DNA of 33,230 bases, from contig NZ_CALPCQ010000022.1 of assembly GCF_943193025.1 (NCBI RefSeq), forward strand, positions 1-33,230, written 5' to 3'. The position numbers were made by a program, and so were the translations under genes. The notes beneath the pieces are model-generated. The model searched no databases, was not told where the DNA came from, and saw only the letters and a list, made by a program, of their open reading frames with translations. The stretch is from Lactobacillus agrestimuris (GTDB taxonomy: Bacteria; Bacillota; Bacilli; Lactobacillales; Lactobacillaceae). Below are positions 25,737-33,230 of the stretch, in pieces; the stretch's first letter is position 1, and each line of letters begins with the position of its first letter.

Positions 25737-27453
25737 TAAATTTTTTCTTATCTTTTAAATCAATTAATCGTTTAATTCCATATCCTGCTAAAGCCAACCA
25801 AGAAATTATGGTAATTACTAAAAGGATTTTAAACCAAATTGGGGTAATAAATTGTAATGTTGCTTTATTTAACCCTTTCTTGGTCTTTATTAAAGGTTGA
25901 TTGATCACATTTTTACGGCAATCACTAACGTTGTTCCCATTAACAATCAATCGTGATTGATGATACATCACAACCGGTAAATAGATATTCTTACTATCTT
26001 TGCTATTCCAAGTCAAAATCAACTTATTTCCATCAACTTGATAATGATATTTATAATTTTGTTTCATTACTCCCCTTAAATAGTAGGAGTTAGAAACATG
26101 GTGTTTTTTAACCGGTAAATAATCCGGCTCAACATGGCTTACTAATTCAAATAACTTCCCATCATTACTATATCTAGCACTTGATTTAATATCTTCTTTA
26201 TCAACAGTGATCATACAATAATTATTCATTTCAACCACTTGTTCTTCATCGATAAAGTTATTAGTATTTCGATAAATTGAAGTTAAATTAAAGGAGAAAT
26301 TATGAAGAAGAATTAACATCAAAGCAAAAATTGTATAATATTTTGCTACTTCATGATATTTCTTAACCAATTGATTTAATGAAATTCCAACACTCATTAA
26401 TAATAAAGGATATGCTCCAACCATTAGGCGGTATGGAAATTGAAATGATGCGCCTAATTTAGGAAATATCTGCTGAATAAATGTCCACGGAAATATTCTT
26501 GATGAAACTACTAAAAATACTAAGGCAACAATAGTTGAAATAGTATTGATCTTTGATTTTTTAAAATTGAATGCAATATATATAACTTGAAAAATGATCA
26601 ACGCCAAAATCGAATAAGAAATATATTCATGTAGGCTGATAAATCTTGATACATGTAGAGCCGATTCATTTAAATCAAAAATTCTTGGTAAAGAAATCAT
26701 ATTGGTTGGATAGAGCAAAAGAAATGCTCCCCAAATATTTGCTGTTAATAGAAGTGTTAGAAGCAATGCTTTTCCAAGATCGATAAAAATCTGTTTCTTA
26801 TTTTTAGAAATCACTACACAATAAATAAAGAATGGGATTAATGTAACAGCTAAAATTACTGTTGAAAGCAAGTGAATTTGAGCCAAAGTTGACATTAAGA
26901 TTGCCAAAATCAACCAATGAATCGGCCTTGCTTTATCTTCAATCATATTCACCGCTTGAATCATGACAAATGGCGCAATAGCGGCTCCCCATGACATCCA
27001 GTTAAAGCGTAAAATTCCTACTGTAATTCCAAATTGCAAGTAGATAGTCGCAAGTAATAAGGCAATAACTTGATTTACTTTAACCTTTCTGCCCAAATAG
27101 TACATCCCTATTCCTGCAATCATCATAACAATATAATCAATCACAATTTGGAATGTAAACCAGTTTTTACAAATTAATAAAAGAAGCCCATTCAAATAAG
27201 CAAAAAGCGGACCATATAATGCATTAAAAATCCGTCCACTATGGTTAAAGCCATAGTTTGTTTGGAAATAAGATAAGTTACCAGTTTTAAGCTGCATGGA
27301 ACTATCATAAAAACGATTAAAATGCACCCAAGCATCACTAGTAATAATTGTCGCATGATTAATAAGTTGGTAATTCAGTAAAATAGTAATTACAAAGAAA
27401 ATAACTATATAAGGTAGGGAAAATAATAATATTTTTTTAGATTTTGTTTCCAT
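25720..27453 (-). CDS. Polytopic GT-C-type glycosyltransferase-like membrane protein
   Basis: A 577-aa membrane protein with roughly eleven hydrophobic segments up to residue 385, an extracytoplasmic-looking domain (about 390-540) and a final helix before a charged tail. The first outer loop carries ITSDAWVHFNRFYD with D40 and D50, like the acidic catalytic site of GT-C enzymes. Standing between a GtrB-like transferase and a GtrA-like flippase, it is the likely third component, which transfers the sugar from undecaprenyl phosphate to a surface acceptor, analogous to YfhO or serotype Gtr proteins. The acceptor (lipoteichoic acid, wall polysaccharide or protein) is unknown. It starts one base after gtrB ends. 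Confidence 0.78.
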   Translation of the reverse strand: METKSKKILLFSLPYIVIFFVITILLNYQLINHATIITSDAWVHFNRFYDSSMQLKTGNLSYFQTNYGFNHSGRIFNALYGPLFAYLNGLLLLICKNWFTFQIVIDYIVMMIAGIGMYYLGRKVKVNQVIALLLATIYLQFGITVGILRFNWMSWGAAIAPFVMIQAVNMIEDKARPIHWLILAILMSTLAQIHLLSTVILAVTLIPFFIYCVVISKNKKQIFIDLGKALLLTLLLTANIWGAFLLLYPTNMISLPRIFDLNESALHVSRFISLHEYISYSILALIIFQVIYIAFNFKKSKINTISTIVALVFLVVSSRIFPWTFIQQIFPKLGASFQFPYRLMVGAYPLLLMSVGISLNQLVKKYHEVAKYYTIFALMLILLHNFSFNLTSIYRNTNNFIDEEQVVEMNNYCMITVDKEDIKSSARYSNDGKLFELVSHVEPDYLPVKKHHVSNSYYLRGVMKQNYKYHYQVDGNKLILTWNSKDSKNIYLPVVMYHQSRLIVNGNNVSDCRKNVINQPLIKTKKGLNKATLQFITPIWFKILLVITIISWLALAGYGIKRLIDLKDKKKFNEQNE

Positions 27454-27454
27454 A

Positions 27455-28384
27455 TCATTGTTTTTCCTTTTCTAGATAGATTGGACGATTTTTAACTTGT
27501 AAATAAATTTTACCAATATATTTACCAATAATCCCCAAGCAGAATAATTGAAGCCCGCCAATTAATAAAATGATTGAAACTAAGCTGGCCCAACCAAATA
27601 CACTTGAATTAGGTAAAATGATTTTTCTGATGCAAACAAATAAAATCCCAATAATTGAAAGAAGAAATGAAATCATTCCGATCCACATTGACATGTTTAA
27701 TGGAGTTTGAGAAAAATCAACAATTCCTGTTAAGGCATATTTAAATAATGCCCAAGTTGTCCAATCCGATTTACCTGCTACTCTCTCAATGTTGTGATAT
27801 TCAAGATACTTAGTCCTAAATCCGACCCAAGAGAAAATCCCTTTTGAAAAACGACTATATTCATTCATTTCAAGAACTGCTTGAACCATTTGTTTAGTCA
27901 TCATTCGGTAATCTCTTACGCCAGGCACAATTTCAACGTCTGAAATTTTATTTATTACACTGTAGAAACAATCACTCAAGAAAGATTTAAATCTACTTTC
28001 TCCATCTCGATCTACTCGTCTGCAGCCCACTGAATCATATTTACCTGATTTAATTAGCTGATACATTTTTGGCAAAAGATCTGGTGGATCTTGTAAATCA
28101 ACATCCATTAAAACTACATAATCTGTGTCAACATTCTTTAATCCAGCATAGATTGCAGCTTCTTTACCGAAATTTCTTGAAAAAGATATATAATGTACAT
28201 TTTTATCTTGTTTACGCAATTCTTTTATTTCTGGCAAAGTATTATCTTTTGACCCATCATCAATGAACCAAAAAATTGGTTGAACATCTTTCATTTTTGT
28301 CAAAACTTTTTCTACCGCTTTATAAAAAAGGGGGATAGATTCTTCTTCGTTATAGCACGGCACTATAATTGACAATCCACTCAT
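27455..28384 (-). CDS. GtrB-like undecaprenyl-phosphate glycosyltransferase (GT2)
   Basis: A 309-aa GT2 enzyme of the DPM1/GtrB/CsbB type. The GT-A domain begins LSIIVPCYNEEESI, with DDGSKDNT at 42-49 and metal-binding DVDLQDPPDLL at 94-104, then GVRDYRMM and the later SKGIFSWVGF stretch. Two C-terminal helices (about 230-252 and 265-288) anchor it in the membrane. It is expected to load a hexose from a nucleotide sugar onto undecaprenyl phosphate. First gene of the three-gene cassette, with a -10 TATAAT at 28436-28431; its ribosome binding site is weak. The region 28385-28545 holds this promoter and an 8-bp inverted repeat CGCTTATA/TATAAGCG (28437-28444, 28486-28493). Confidence 0.9.
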   Translation of the reverse strand: MSGLSIIVPCYNEEESIPLFYKAVEKVLTKMKDVQPIFWFIDDGSKDNTLPEIKELRKQDKNVHYISFSRNFGKEAAIYAGLKNVDTDYVVLMDVDLQDPPDLLPKMYQLIKSGKYDSVGCRRVDRDGESRFKSFLSDCFYSVINKISDVEIVPGVRDYRMMTKQMVQAVLEMNEYSRFSKGIFSWVGFRTKYLEYHNIERVAGKSDWTTWALFKYALTGIVDFSQTPLNMSMWIGMISFLLSIIGILFVCIRKIILPNSSVFGWASLVSIILLIGGLQLFCLGIIGKYIGKIYLQVKNRPIYLEKEKQ

Positions 28385-28545
28385 TCATCTTATCTCGCTT
28401 TCTTCCCCAAAATTTAAAGTCACTTAAATTATTATACGCTTATAGGATAGGAAGTTCATTATGAGTTATTTTTCGTTTTATCAAGTATAAGCGCAGATTG
28501 GAAAGATTGTTTAGTCAGTTTTATTTTTTAATAATACGTTCAAAT

Positions 28546-28588
28546 AAAAAAACTGTTGATGATTATCATAAATGATATTCAACAACAG
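28546..28588 (-). terminator. Terminator of the nucleoside deoxyribosyltransferase gene
   Basis: The arms 28553-28569 and 28572-28588 form a long stem (CTGTTG/CAACAG outside, TATCAT/ATGATA inside, two mismatches). On the minus strand it is followed by seven T (28552-28546). Confidence 0.82.
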
Positions 28589-28652
28589 AAAAAATCATAG
28601 AATTAAAATAATTTAGATAAATATTCTTGGTGAATTGTAACATAAATCCTTA

Positions 28653-29156
28653 TTAGATAATCTTATATCCAACTACTGGGTTAGAAGGACATTCGTTGAA
28701 GTCATAAGTAGATAATTTTTCAAGTTCGGTGTTTCCATCAATAATTGTAGTAACACCTTGAGCAAGCATTAGGTTCATGACCTTGTCTTTTTCAGGATGT
28801 TCAGTAAATGGTACTAACACAACTGGTTTGTGCATAGCGCGCATAAAACCAATTTCAAAGGCTGATCCATCATCAAGATTATCCATGTCATACAAGAATA
28901 CGCCACAACTAGCATTAACAATTCCCGTTAAATCATTTTGGTAAGTTGCGTCTCTCCATACCATTGAACGAATACCACCAATTTCTGGATTTTCTTCTGC
29001 TGGATCTGTGAATCCTGCGTCAAATGGGAAAAATATATGTGCAATTGACGGATTTTTACTAAGAAGATCCTTAGCCTGGTCTACACGTCCGCGTTGTGCT
29101 TCATTATAAAAAGGTGATCCTAAATAAATTCTTCCTGTTGGTACTACTGCTTTCAT
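28653..29156 (-). CDS. ntd: Nucleoside 2-deoxyribosyltransferase
   Basis: A 167-aa cytosolic enzyme swapping the base of 2-deoxyribonucleosides, used in nucleoside salvage. The N-terminus RIYLGSPFYNEAQRGRVDQA and the catalytic segment DDGSAFEIGFMRAMHKPV, with nucleophile E101, match the well-known lactobacillus NDT family; the length (about 160-168 aa) also fits. Whether it is type I (purine only) or type II cannot be settled by eye. It follows the adenosine deaminase gene by 52 nt on the same strand, which suggests a shared transcript for purine nucleoside recycling; a GGAGG site precedes the ATG. A terminator lies about 65 nt after the stop codon. Confidence 0.95.
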   Translation of the reverse strand: MKAVVPTGRIYLGSPFYNEAQRGRVDQAKDLLSKNPSIAHIFFPFDAGFTDPAEENPEIGGIRSMVWRDATYQNDLTGIVNASCGVFLYDMDNLDDGSAFEIGFMRAMHKPVVLVPFTEHPEKDKVMNLMLAQGVTTIIDGNTELEKLSTYDFNECPSNPVVGYKII

Positions 29157-29208
29157 ATTGTCCTCCTAAAATTTCACTTTTTACGATTTTACCATTTTTA
29201 GTCAACTT

Positions 29209-30210
29209 TTAAATTAAAGATAGCAATCTTTCTTTTTCTTTCTTTGAACAAAAGGCTGCGTTTATAGCATTTAAAAACAATTTTTGTTCGTCAGATTTAC
29301 TTAAATTTATTTTTTCCTCAAGCATGGAATATTCATTTGGTAAGTTAGTATTGCATACCGTCATATCATCTGAGTTCAAAGTAGCCTTAACTCCTTGAGA
29401 CAGCAAACTTTTAATTGGATAATGATCAATTTGATCAAAAACTTTAGTATTTAAATTCGATGTTGCACAACATTCTAAGGTTATATTGTCTTGAACAATC
29501 TCATTTATCAAACTCGTATTTTCAATACTTCGAATTCCATGACCAATTCTTTTAGCACCTAAATTAAGAGCTTGCTTTACTGATGCTGGCCCCATTGCTT
29601 CTCCTGCATGAATTGTATATGGTATTCCCATTTGCTGGGCAAATTGAAATATACCAGCATAATTTTTAATCGCAAAACGTTCTGATTCCTCACCTGCTAA
29701 ATCCAGACCACTAACTCCCCTTCCAAGAAATTCTTCACAGACTTTAACAGTTTCTACATTTTCTTCTTCATTATTTTCCAGCCGCATTAAACATAATAAT
29801 AAATTCGCATGTAGATCCGGATGAGTAGAATCAGAATTTTTTTGATAAATTAAAAACTGGTTTATGCCATTAATCGCAGCGCGCACTACTTCAGCTTGAC
29901 TCAATCCTTGTTGAGTATGAAGCTGAGGCGCAAAGCGAATTTCGACATAAACCAGTCCCTGCTCTTTTAATTCTTTGAGCAGATCAAAAACAATCATTTG
30001 TAAATTTTCTTTTGTCTGCATAAAACTAACTGGAAAAGCAAATTTTTCCAAAAATTCATTTAAATCATGACAATTTGGTGAAACCGATAATTTATTGCGC
30101 AGACTAAGATCAGCCATTTCAGGCAAATTATTTTCTTTAATTAATTTTTTAATCGTTGAAAATGGTACTGAACCATCTAAATGCAAATGCAGATCAATTA
30201 ACTTTCTCAT
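29209..30210 (-). CDS. add: Adenosine deaminase
   Basis: A 333-aa zinc TIM-barrel deaminase converting adenosine to inosine (also deoxyadenosine). Zinc ligands are visible as LHLHLDGS near the N-terminus (H8, H10), the substrate and metal segment IHAGEA, RIGHGIR, and TLNSDD with the catalytic Asp pair near the C-terminus. Two adjacent ATG codons are possible; 30210 is chosen because GAGGGAG lies 5 nt away, against only 2 nt for 30213. Sequence alone does not fully exclude adenine deaminase or another family member. It precedes ntd in a likely two-gene salvage operon. Confidence 0.93.
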   Translation of the reverse strand: MRKLIDLHLHLDGSVPFSTIKKLIKENNLPEMADLSLRNKLSVSPNCHDLNEFLEKFAFPVSFMQTKENLQMIVFDLLKELKEQGLVYVEIRFAPQLHTQQGLSQAEVVRAAINGINQFLIYQKNSDSTHPDLHANLLLCLMRLENNEEENVETVKVCEEFLGRGVSGLDLAGEESERFAIKNYAGIFQFAQQMGIPYTIHAGEAMGPASVKQALNLGAKRIGHGIRSIENTSLINEIVQDNITLECCATSNLNTKVFDQIDHYPIKSLLSQGVKATLNSDDMTVCNTNLPNEYSMLEEKINLSKSDEQKLFLNAINAAFCSKKEKERLLSLI

Positions 30211-30250
30211 CATGACTCCCTCTAATCAAAATTTATTTTAAATTGTTTCT

Positions 30251-30279
30251 ATTCTATCACAGAAGGAATCTGTTTTTAA
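30251..30279 (-). promoter_or_regulatory. Extended -10 promoter of add with palindrome in its spacer
   Basis: Minus strand: TGATAGAAT (extended -10, hexamer 30256-30251), 17-nt spacer and a weak -35 TTAAAA (30279-30274). The spacer contains an inverted repeat ACAGA-N5-TCTGT (30259-30273), a position where a repressor or MerR-like regulator could act. Confidence 0.5.
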
Positions 30280-30365
30280 TTATTTTTTGTTAAAATTCAA
30301 AAATATCATAACTATTTTAGCAACCTTTTAAATTATTGTTCGTTAATTTAAAAAATATAACTTCA

Positions 30366-30396
30366 AACAAAAAGATCACTCATCACTGAGTGATCT
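30366..30396 (-). terminator. Intrinsic terminator upstream of add
   Basis: AGATCACTCA (30373-30382) and TGAGTGATCT (30387-30396) form a perfect 10-bp stem with a 4-nt loop; on the minus strand TTTTGTTT follows. It may end the TetR transcript or a separate small RNA. Confidence 0.7.
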
Positions 30397-30537
30397 ACCT
30401 GATTTTGCATATACGGTAATAAACATCGACTAAAAAACTAAATGTTTAAAACCAAACCATTTTTTGCGCCAATTCGGTAAAAACTTTGAAATTCTAAACC
30501 GGAATTGGTGCGCAAAGAATTGTATTACACCTACGCA
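30366..30537 (-). ncRNA. Candidate small RNA between add and the TetR gene
   Basis: A minus-strand promoter candidate (-35 TTCGAA 30572-30567, 17-nt spacer, -10 TATTAT 30549-30544) would start an RNA near 30537. Its 5' part folds into a stem of 7, 6 and 3 bp with two small bulges (30463-30478 against 30498-30516) around a 19-nt loop. It would end at the terminator at 30373-30396, about 170 nt in all. A 14-codon frame behind GGAAA (MRRCNTILCAPIPV) lies in the 5' part. No known RNA family is recognised. The remainder of the intergenic region, 30573-30715, is very AT-rich and shows nothing further. Confidence 0.35.
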
Positions 30538-30715
30538 TTTTCCATAATACAGTAGTATTTTTTATTTTCGAATTACATATTAATACTATATACCTATTAA
30601 ATTTTACATTTACGTATATATTTCAAATATTTACCTTTACTTAATAAAGACTTTACCTTTTTTAGAAAATATAGATATAATTATTAACTTTATTAATAAT
30701 TAATCGGAGCAGCAG

Positions 30716-31240
30716 CTAAATAAGTATATGTTTTTGGATATATTTGACTAACTCGTTTACTTCAGTTTGATAATCTTGTTTAACCCACCACACAAGAATC
30801 ATAAAAATACCACCAGATTGATAACTAATTGCATAGTCCTTCAGTGCTAAATCTGGATGATAAATCTTTAGCATTTTATCCAAATAAGTAGTTTGTTCAT
30901 TTAATAGAATACCTTCAAATCCCGCATTTAATAAACTCATCATAATTTCTGGATTCCTTTTAAAAAATGATAAATAGGTCCTTAATTGATCAGTAAAACT
31001 ATCTATATGATTTTCTGTGATATCTTCAGTTAAATTTTGATATTGGCGTTCAATATATCCTCGAATCACACTGTCTTTTTGCTCATAATTTCGATAAAAA
31101 GAAGTTCTCGATACTTTAGCTAATTTAGTTATTTGAGAAATAGCAATGTCGTCATAAGGAGTACTTTTTAATAATTCAAACATTGCTTTTTCAATTTGCT
31201 TTTGCGTTCGTAAACTTTTTTGATTCATTTTAATACTCAT
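30716..31240 (-). CDS. TetR/AcrR-family transcriptional regulator
   Basis: A 174-aa regulator. The N-terminal domain has RTQKQIEKAMFELLKSTPYD and the helix-turn-helix ISQITKLAKVSRTSFYRNYE (about residues 34-53), the TetR pattern ending in FYRNYxxKD. The remaining helical part binds an unknown ligand. Divergent from the oleate hydratase gene, with 95 bp between start codons that contain overlapping inverted repeats, so it probably represses that gene, itself or both; free unsaturated fatty acid would be a logical inducer (inference). The ribosome binding site is weak, and Met5 is an alternative start. Confidence 0.88.
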   Translation of the reverse strand: MSIKMNQKSLRTQKQIEKAMFELLKSTPYDDIAISQITKLAKVSRTSFYRNYEQKDSVIRGYIERQYQNLTEDITENHIDSFTDQLRTYLSFFKRNPEIMMSLLNAGFEGILLNEQTTYLDKMLKIYHPDLALKDYAISYQSGGIFMILVWWVKQDYQTEVNELVKYIQKHILI

Positions 31241-31256
31241 TTTCCAATCATATCAT

Positions 31257-31312
31257 TTGACTTATGAAAGCCCTAACATTATATTATATTTGTAAATAGT
31301 TACAAGTGTAAC
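31257..31312 (+). promoter_or_regulatory. Oleate hydratase promoter with TetR-type operator
   Basis: -35 TTGACT (31257-31262), 17-nt spacer, -10 TATATT (31280-31285). Around the expected start of transcription lie two overlapping inverted repeats: TTGTAA-N4-TTACAA (31290-31305) and GTTACA-N2-TGTAAC (31299-31312). A protein bound there would block transcription of the gene. Confidence 0.65.
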
Positions 31313-31335
31313 GATTATTGAAAGAAGTGTCAATT

Positions 31336-33108
31336 ATGCATTATAGTAATGGTAACTACGAAGCTTTTGTCCATGCAGAAAAGCCAAAAGACGTTGAAAA
31401 GAAATCAGCCTATATTGTCGGATCAGGTCTTGCATCACTTGCGACTGCAACTTTCTTAATCCGTGATGCCCAAATGGAAGGTGAAAAGATTCATATCTTT
31501 GAAGAATTAGCTCTTCCTGGTGGTAGTATGGATGGAATTTATAATCCAGAAAAGCAAGCCTATATCATTCGTGGTGGTCGTGAAATGGAACCGCACTTTG
31601 AAACTTTATGGGACTTGTTTAGATCAATTCCATCACTTGAGCATGAAGGTGAATCAGTCCTTGATGAATTCTACCGTTTGAACCGTAAGGATCCAAGTTT
31701 TTCAAAGACTCGTGTAATTGTAAATCGTGGTAAAGAATTACCTACTGATGGAAAACTCCTCTTAACACCTAAAGCTGTCAAAGAAATTGTTGATTTAGTT
31801 TTAACCCCAGAAAAAGATTTACAAGATAAGAAGATCAACGAAGTCTTCACTAGAGAATTCTTTGAATCAAACTTCTGGTTATACTGGTCAACTATGTTTG
31901 CCTTCGAACCTTGGGCAAGTGCTATGGAAATGCGTCGCTACTTGATGAGATTTGTCCAACACGTAGCAACTCTTAAGGATTTATCATCTCTTCGCTTTAC
32001 TAAATATAATCAATATGAATCATTAATCTTACCAATGGTTCATTTCTTGAAAGATCATGGTGTAAACTTCCACTATGATACAGTCGTTGACAATATCATT
32101 GTTAACAAGTCAGATGGTGAAAAAGTTGCAAAAGAAATCCAATTAACTGAAAAAGGCAAAAAAGATACTATTAAATTAACTGAAGATGATCTAGTCTTTG
32201 TCACTAATGGGTCTATTACTGAAAGTACCACCTATGGTGACAATACTCATCCAGCATCTGAAAAACATGAATTAGGCGCAACTTGGACACTATGGAAGAA
32301 CCTAGCTGCTCAAGATAGTGACTTCGGTCATCCTGAAAAATTCTGTGAAAATATTCCTAAAGCCAACTGGGTAATGTCCGCAACTATTACCTTCAAGAAT
32401 AATGACATAGTTCCATTTATTGAAGCAGTAAATAAGAAGGATCCACATAGTGGTTCAATCGTAACTAGTGGTCCTACAACTATCAAAGATTCAAATTGGA
32501 TGCTAGGCTATTCAATTAGTCGTCAGCCTCACTTCAAGGCTCAAAAACCTAATGAATTAATTGTCTGGTTATACGGCCTCTATTCAGACAGAAAGGGTAA
32601 TTTCATCAAGAAGACAATGCCTGAATGTACTGGTATTGAGCTTTGTGAAGAGTGGCTCTACCACATGGGCGTTCCAGACAATATGATCAATGAAATGGCA
32701 ACTGCTGCAACCACTATTCCACAACACATGCCATACATTACTTCTTACTTCATGCCAAGAGCCTTAGGTGACCGTCCAAAGGTTGTGCCAGATCACTCTA
32801 AGAATTTGGCCTTCATTGGTAACTTTGCAGAAACTCCTCGTGACACTGTCTTCACTACAGAATACTCTGTCAGAACTGCTATGGAAGCTGTCTACACCTT
32901 GTTTGACATTGACCGCGGAGTACCAGAAGTGTTCGCTTCTGCCTTTGATGTAAGACTTCTTATGAATGCAATGTATTACTTAAACGATCAAAAGAAGTTA
33001 ACTGAACTTGATTTACCATTAACTGAAAAGTTAGCCATTAAAGCAATGCTTAAGAAGGTAAAAGGAACCTACATAGAAGAATTACTTAAAGAATATAAAT
33101 TAATGTAA
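31336..33108 (+). CDS. ohyA: Oleate hydratase (myosin-cross-reactive antigen family)
   Basis: A 590-aa FAD-dependent fatty acid double-bond hydratase, converting oleic or linoleic acid to 10-hydroxy acids. It begins [17 protein letters not shown], as in lactobacillus members, with the FAD-binding [10 protein letters not shown] at 29-38, the family motif RGGREME at 79-85 and [13 protein letters not shown]. The late FAD-contact region [19 protein letters not shown] is also present. The ATG at 31336 is chosen over a TTG at 31318 because family members begin there and are about 590 aa long; AGAAGTG is a modest ribosome binding site. The enzyme is thought to detoxify host unsaturated fatty acids at the membrane. 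No terminator is seen before the IS edge. Confidence 0.96.
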   Translation: MHYSNGNYEAFVHAEKPKDVEKKSAYIVGSGLASLATATFLIRDAQMEGEKIHIFEELALPGGSMDGIYNPEKQAYIIRGGREMEPHFETLWDLFRSIPSLEHEGESVLDEFYRLNRKDPSFSKTRVIVNRGKELPTDGKLLLTPKAVKEIVDLVLTPEKDLQDKKINEVFTREFFESNFWLYWSTMFAFEPWASAMEMRRYLMRFVQHVATLKDLSSLRFTKYNQYESLILPMVHFLKDHGVNFHYDTVVDNIIVNKSDGEKVAKEIQLTEKGKKDTIKLTEDDLVFVTNGSITESTTYGDNTHPASEKHELGATWTLWKNLAAQDSDFGHPEKFCENIPKANWVMSATITFKNNDIVPFIEAVNKKDPHSGSIVTSGPTTIKDSNWMLGYSISRQPHFKAQKPNELIVWLYGLYSDRKGNFIKKTMPECTGIELCEEWLYHMGVPDNMINEMATAATTIPQHMPYITSYFMPRALGDRPKVVPDHSKNLAFIGNFAETPRDTVFTTEYSVRTAMEAVYTLFDIDRGVPEVFASAFDVRLLMNAMYYLNDQKKLTELDLPLTEKLAIKAMLKKVKGTYIEELLKEYKLM

Positions 33109-33158
33109 AAGTTCTATAAATACTTTAATACACAAAAAGGGAAATGATCATTATGAAC

Positions 33159-33230
33159 TGAGACCCAAAAATTGGACAGTTTAAAACATAGGATTATTTA
33201 AGGCGTGATTCCGATATTCTATCGGAGTTG
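33159..33230 (-). mobile_element. Edge of an IS3-family insertion sequence
   Basis: TGAGACCCAAAAATTGGACA starting at 33159 looks like the terminal inverted repeat of IS3-family elements (end form TGTCCAA..TTTGGG). Inside it a hairpin TCCGATA-TTC-TATCGGA (about 33209-33225) resembles the terminator found after the second transposase frame of such elements, so the transposase is expected on the minus strand beyond the window. No transposase coding sequence is visible here. Confidence 0.5.

Noticed and set aside
28437-28493. 8-bp inverted repeat CGCTTATA/TATAAGCG with a 41-nt gap near the gtrB promoter
   Set aside because: The long gap and AT-rich context make chance likely; no further support.
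1-33230. CRISPR arrays, tRNA and rRNA genes, prophage modules
   Set aside because: No regularly spaced repeats, tRNA-like folds, ribosomal RNA sequence or phage structural genes were seen.

Overview
The window is AT-rich, low-GC Gram-positive DNA. Gene content (oleate hydratase, nucleoside 2-deoxyribosyltransferase, MsnO8-type luciferase-like oxidoreductase, acetylase-type lysine pathway with an L-box, DUF915 lipoprotein hydrolase) points to a Lactobacillus, most likely of the acidophilus/gasseri/johnsonii group. That placement is inferred from gene families, not from a database match.

Layout. (1) 1-4.9 kb: minus-strand type I restriction-modification operon hsdR-hsdM-hsdS, with hsdS cut by the window edge. 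(2) 5.1-7.3 kb: a small cupin, a short-chain dehydrogenase broken by a 22-bp tandem duplication, and an IclR-type regulator with operator-like palindromes at its own promoter. (3) 7.4-10.3 kb: a yybP-ykoY-like (Mn2+) riboswitch with a transcription terminator, leading into a P2A-type cation ATPase. (4) 10.3-12.4 kb: an aldo/keto reductase and a luciferase-like flavin oxidoreductase; the latter's promoter -10 box lies in an inverted repeat. (5) 12.4-22.4 kb: the complete aspartate-to-lysine pathway (acetyl-DAP variant) in two divergent operons. The minus-strand operon lysA-dapH-deacetylase-dapA-dapB-asd-patA lies behind a lysine riboswitch, and the plus-strand operon is lysC-dapF. (6) 22.4-25.3 kb: a lipoprotein alpha/beta hydrolase, an LtrA-family membrane protein and a carboxymuconolactone-decarboxylase-like protein. 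(7) 25.3-28.4 kb: a three-gene GtrB / GT-C / GtrA cell-surface glycosylation cassette. (8) 28.6-30.2 kb: nucleoside salvage (adenosine deaminase and nucleoside deoxyribosyltransferase). (9) 30.3-33.2 kb: a possible small RNA, a TetR-type regulator divergent from oleate hydratase, and the edge of an IS3-family element.

The most novel observation is a 43-bp motif, alignable without gaps, that occurs three times: upstream of the cupin (5588-5630), in the gap beside the lipoprotein hydrolase (23505-23547) and upstream of the CMD gene (25212-25254). Each copy ends in the -35 box of a minus-strand promoter with a 17- or 18-nt spacer. This suggests one unidentified regulator controlling a dispersed set of small stress or redox genes, with the middle copy apparently driving no intact gene. 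The second notable event is the 22-bp duplication in the dehydrogenase, whose loss would exactly restore a 252-aa protein.
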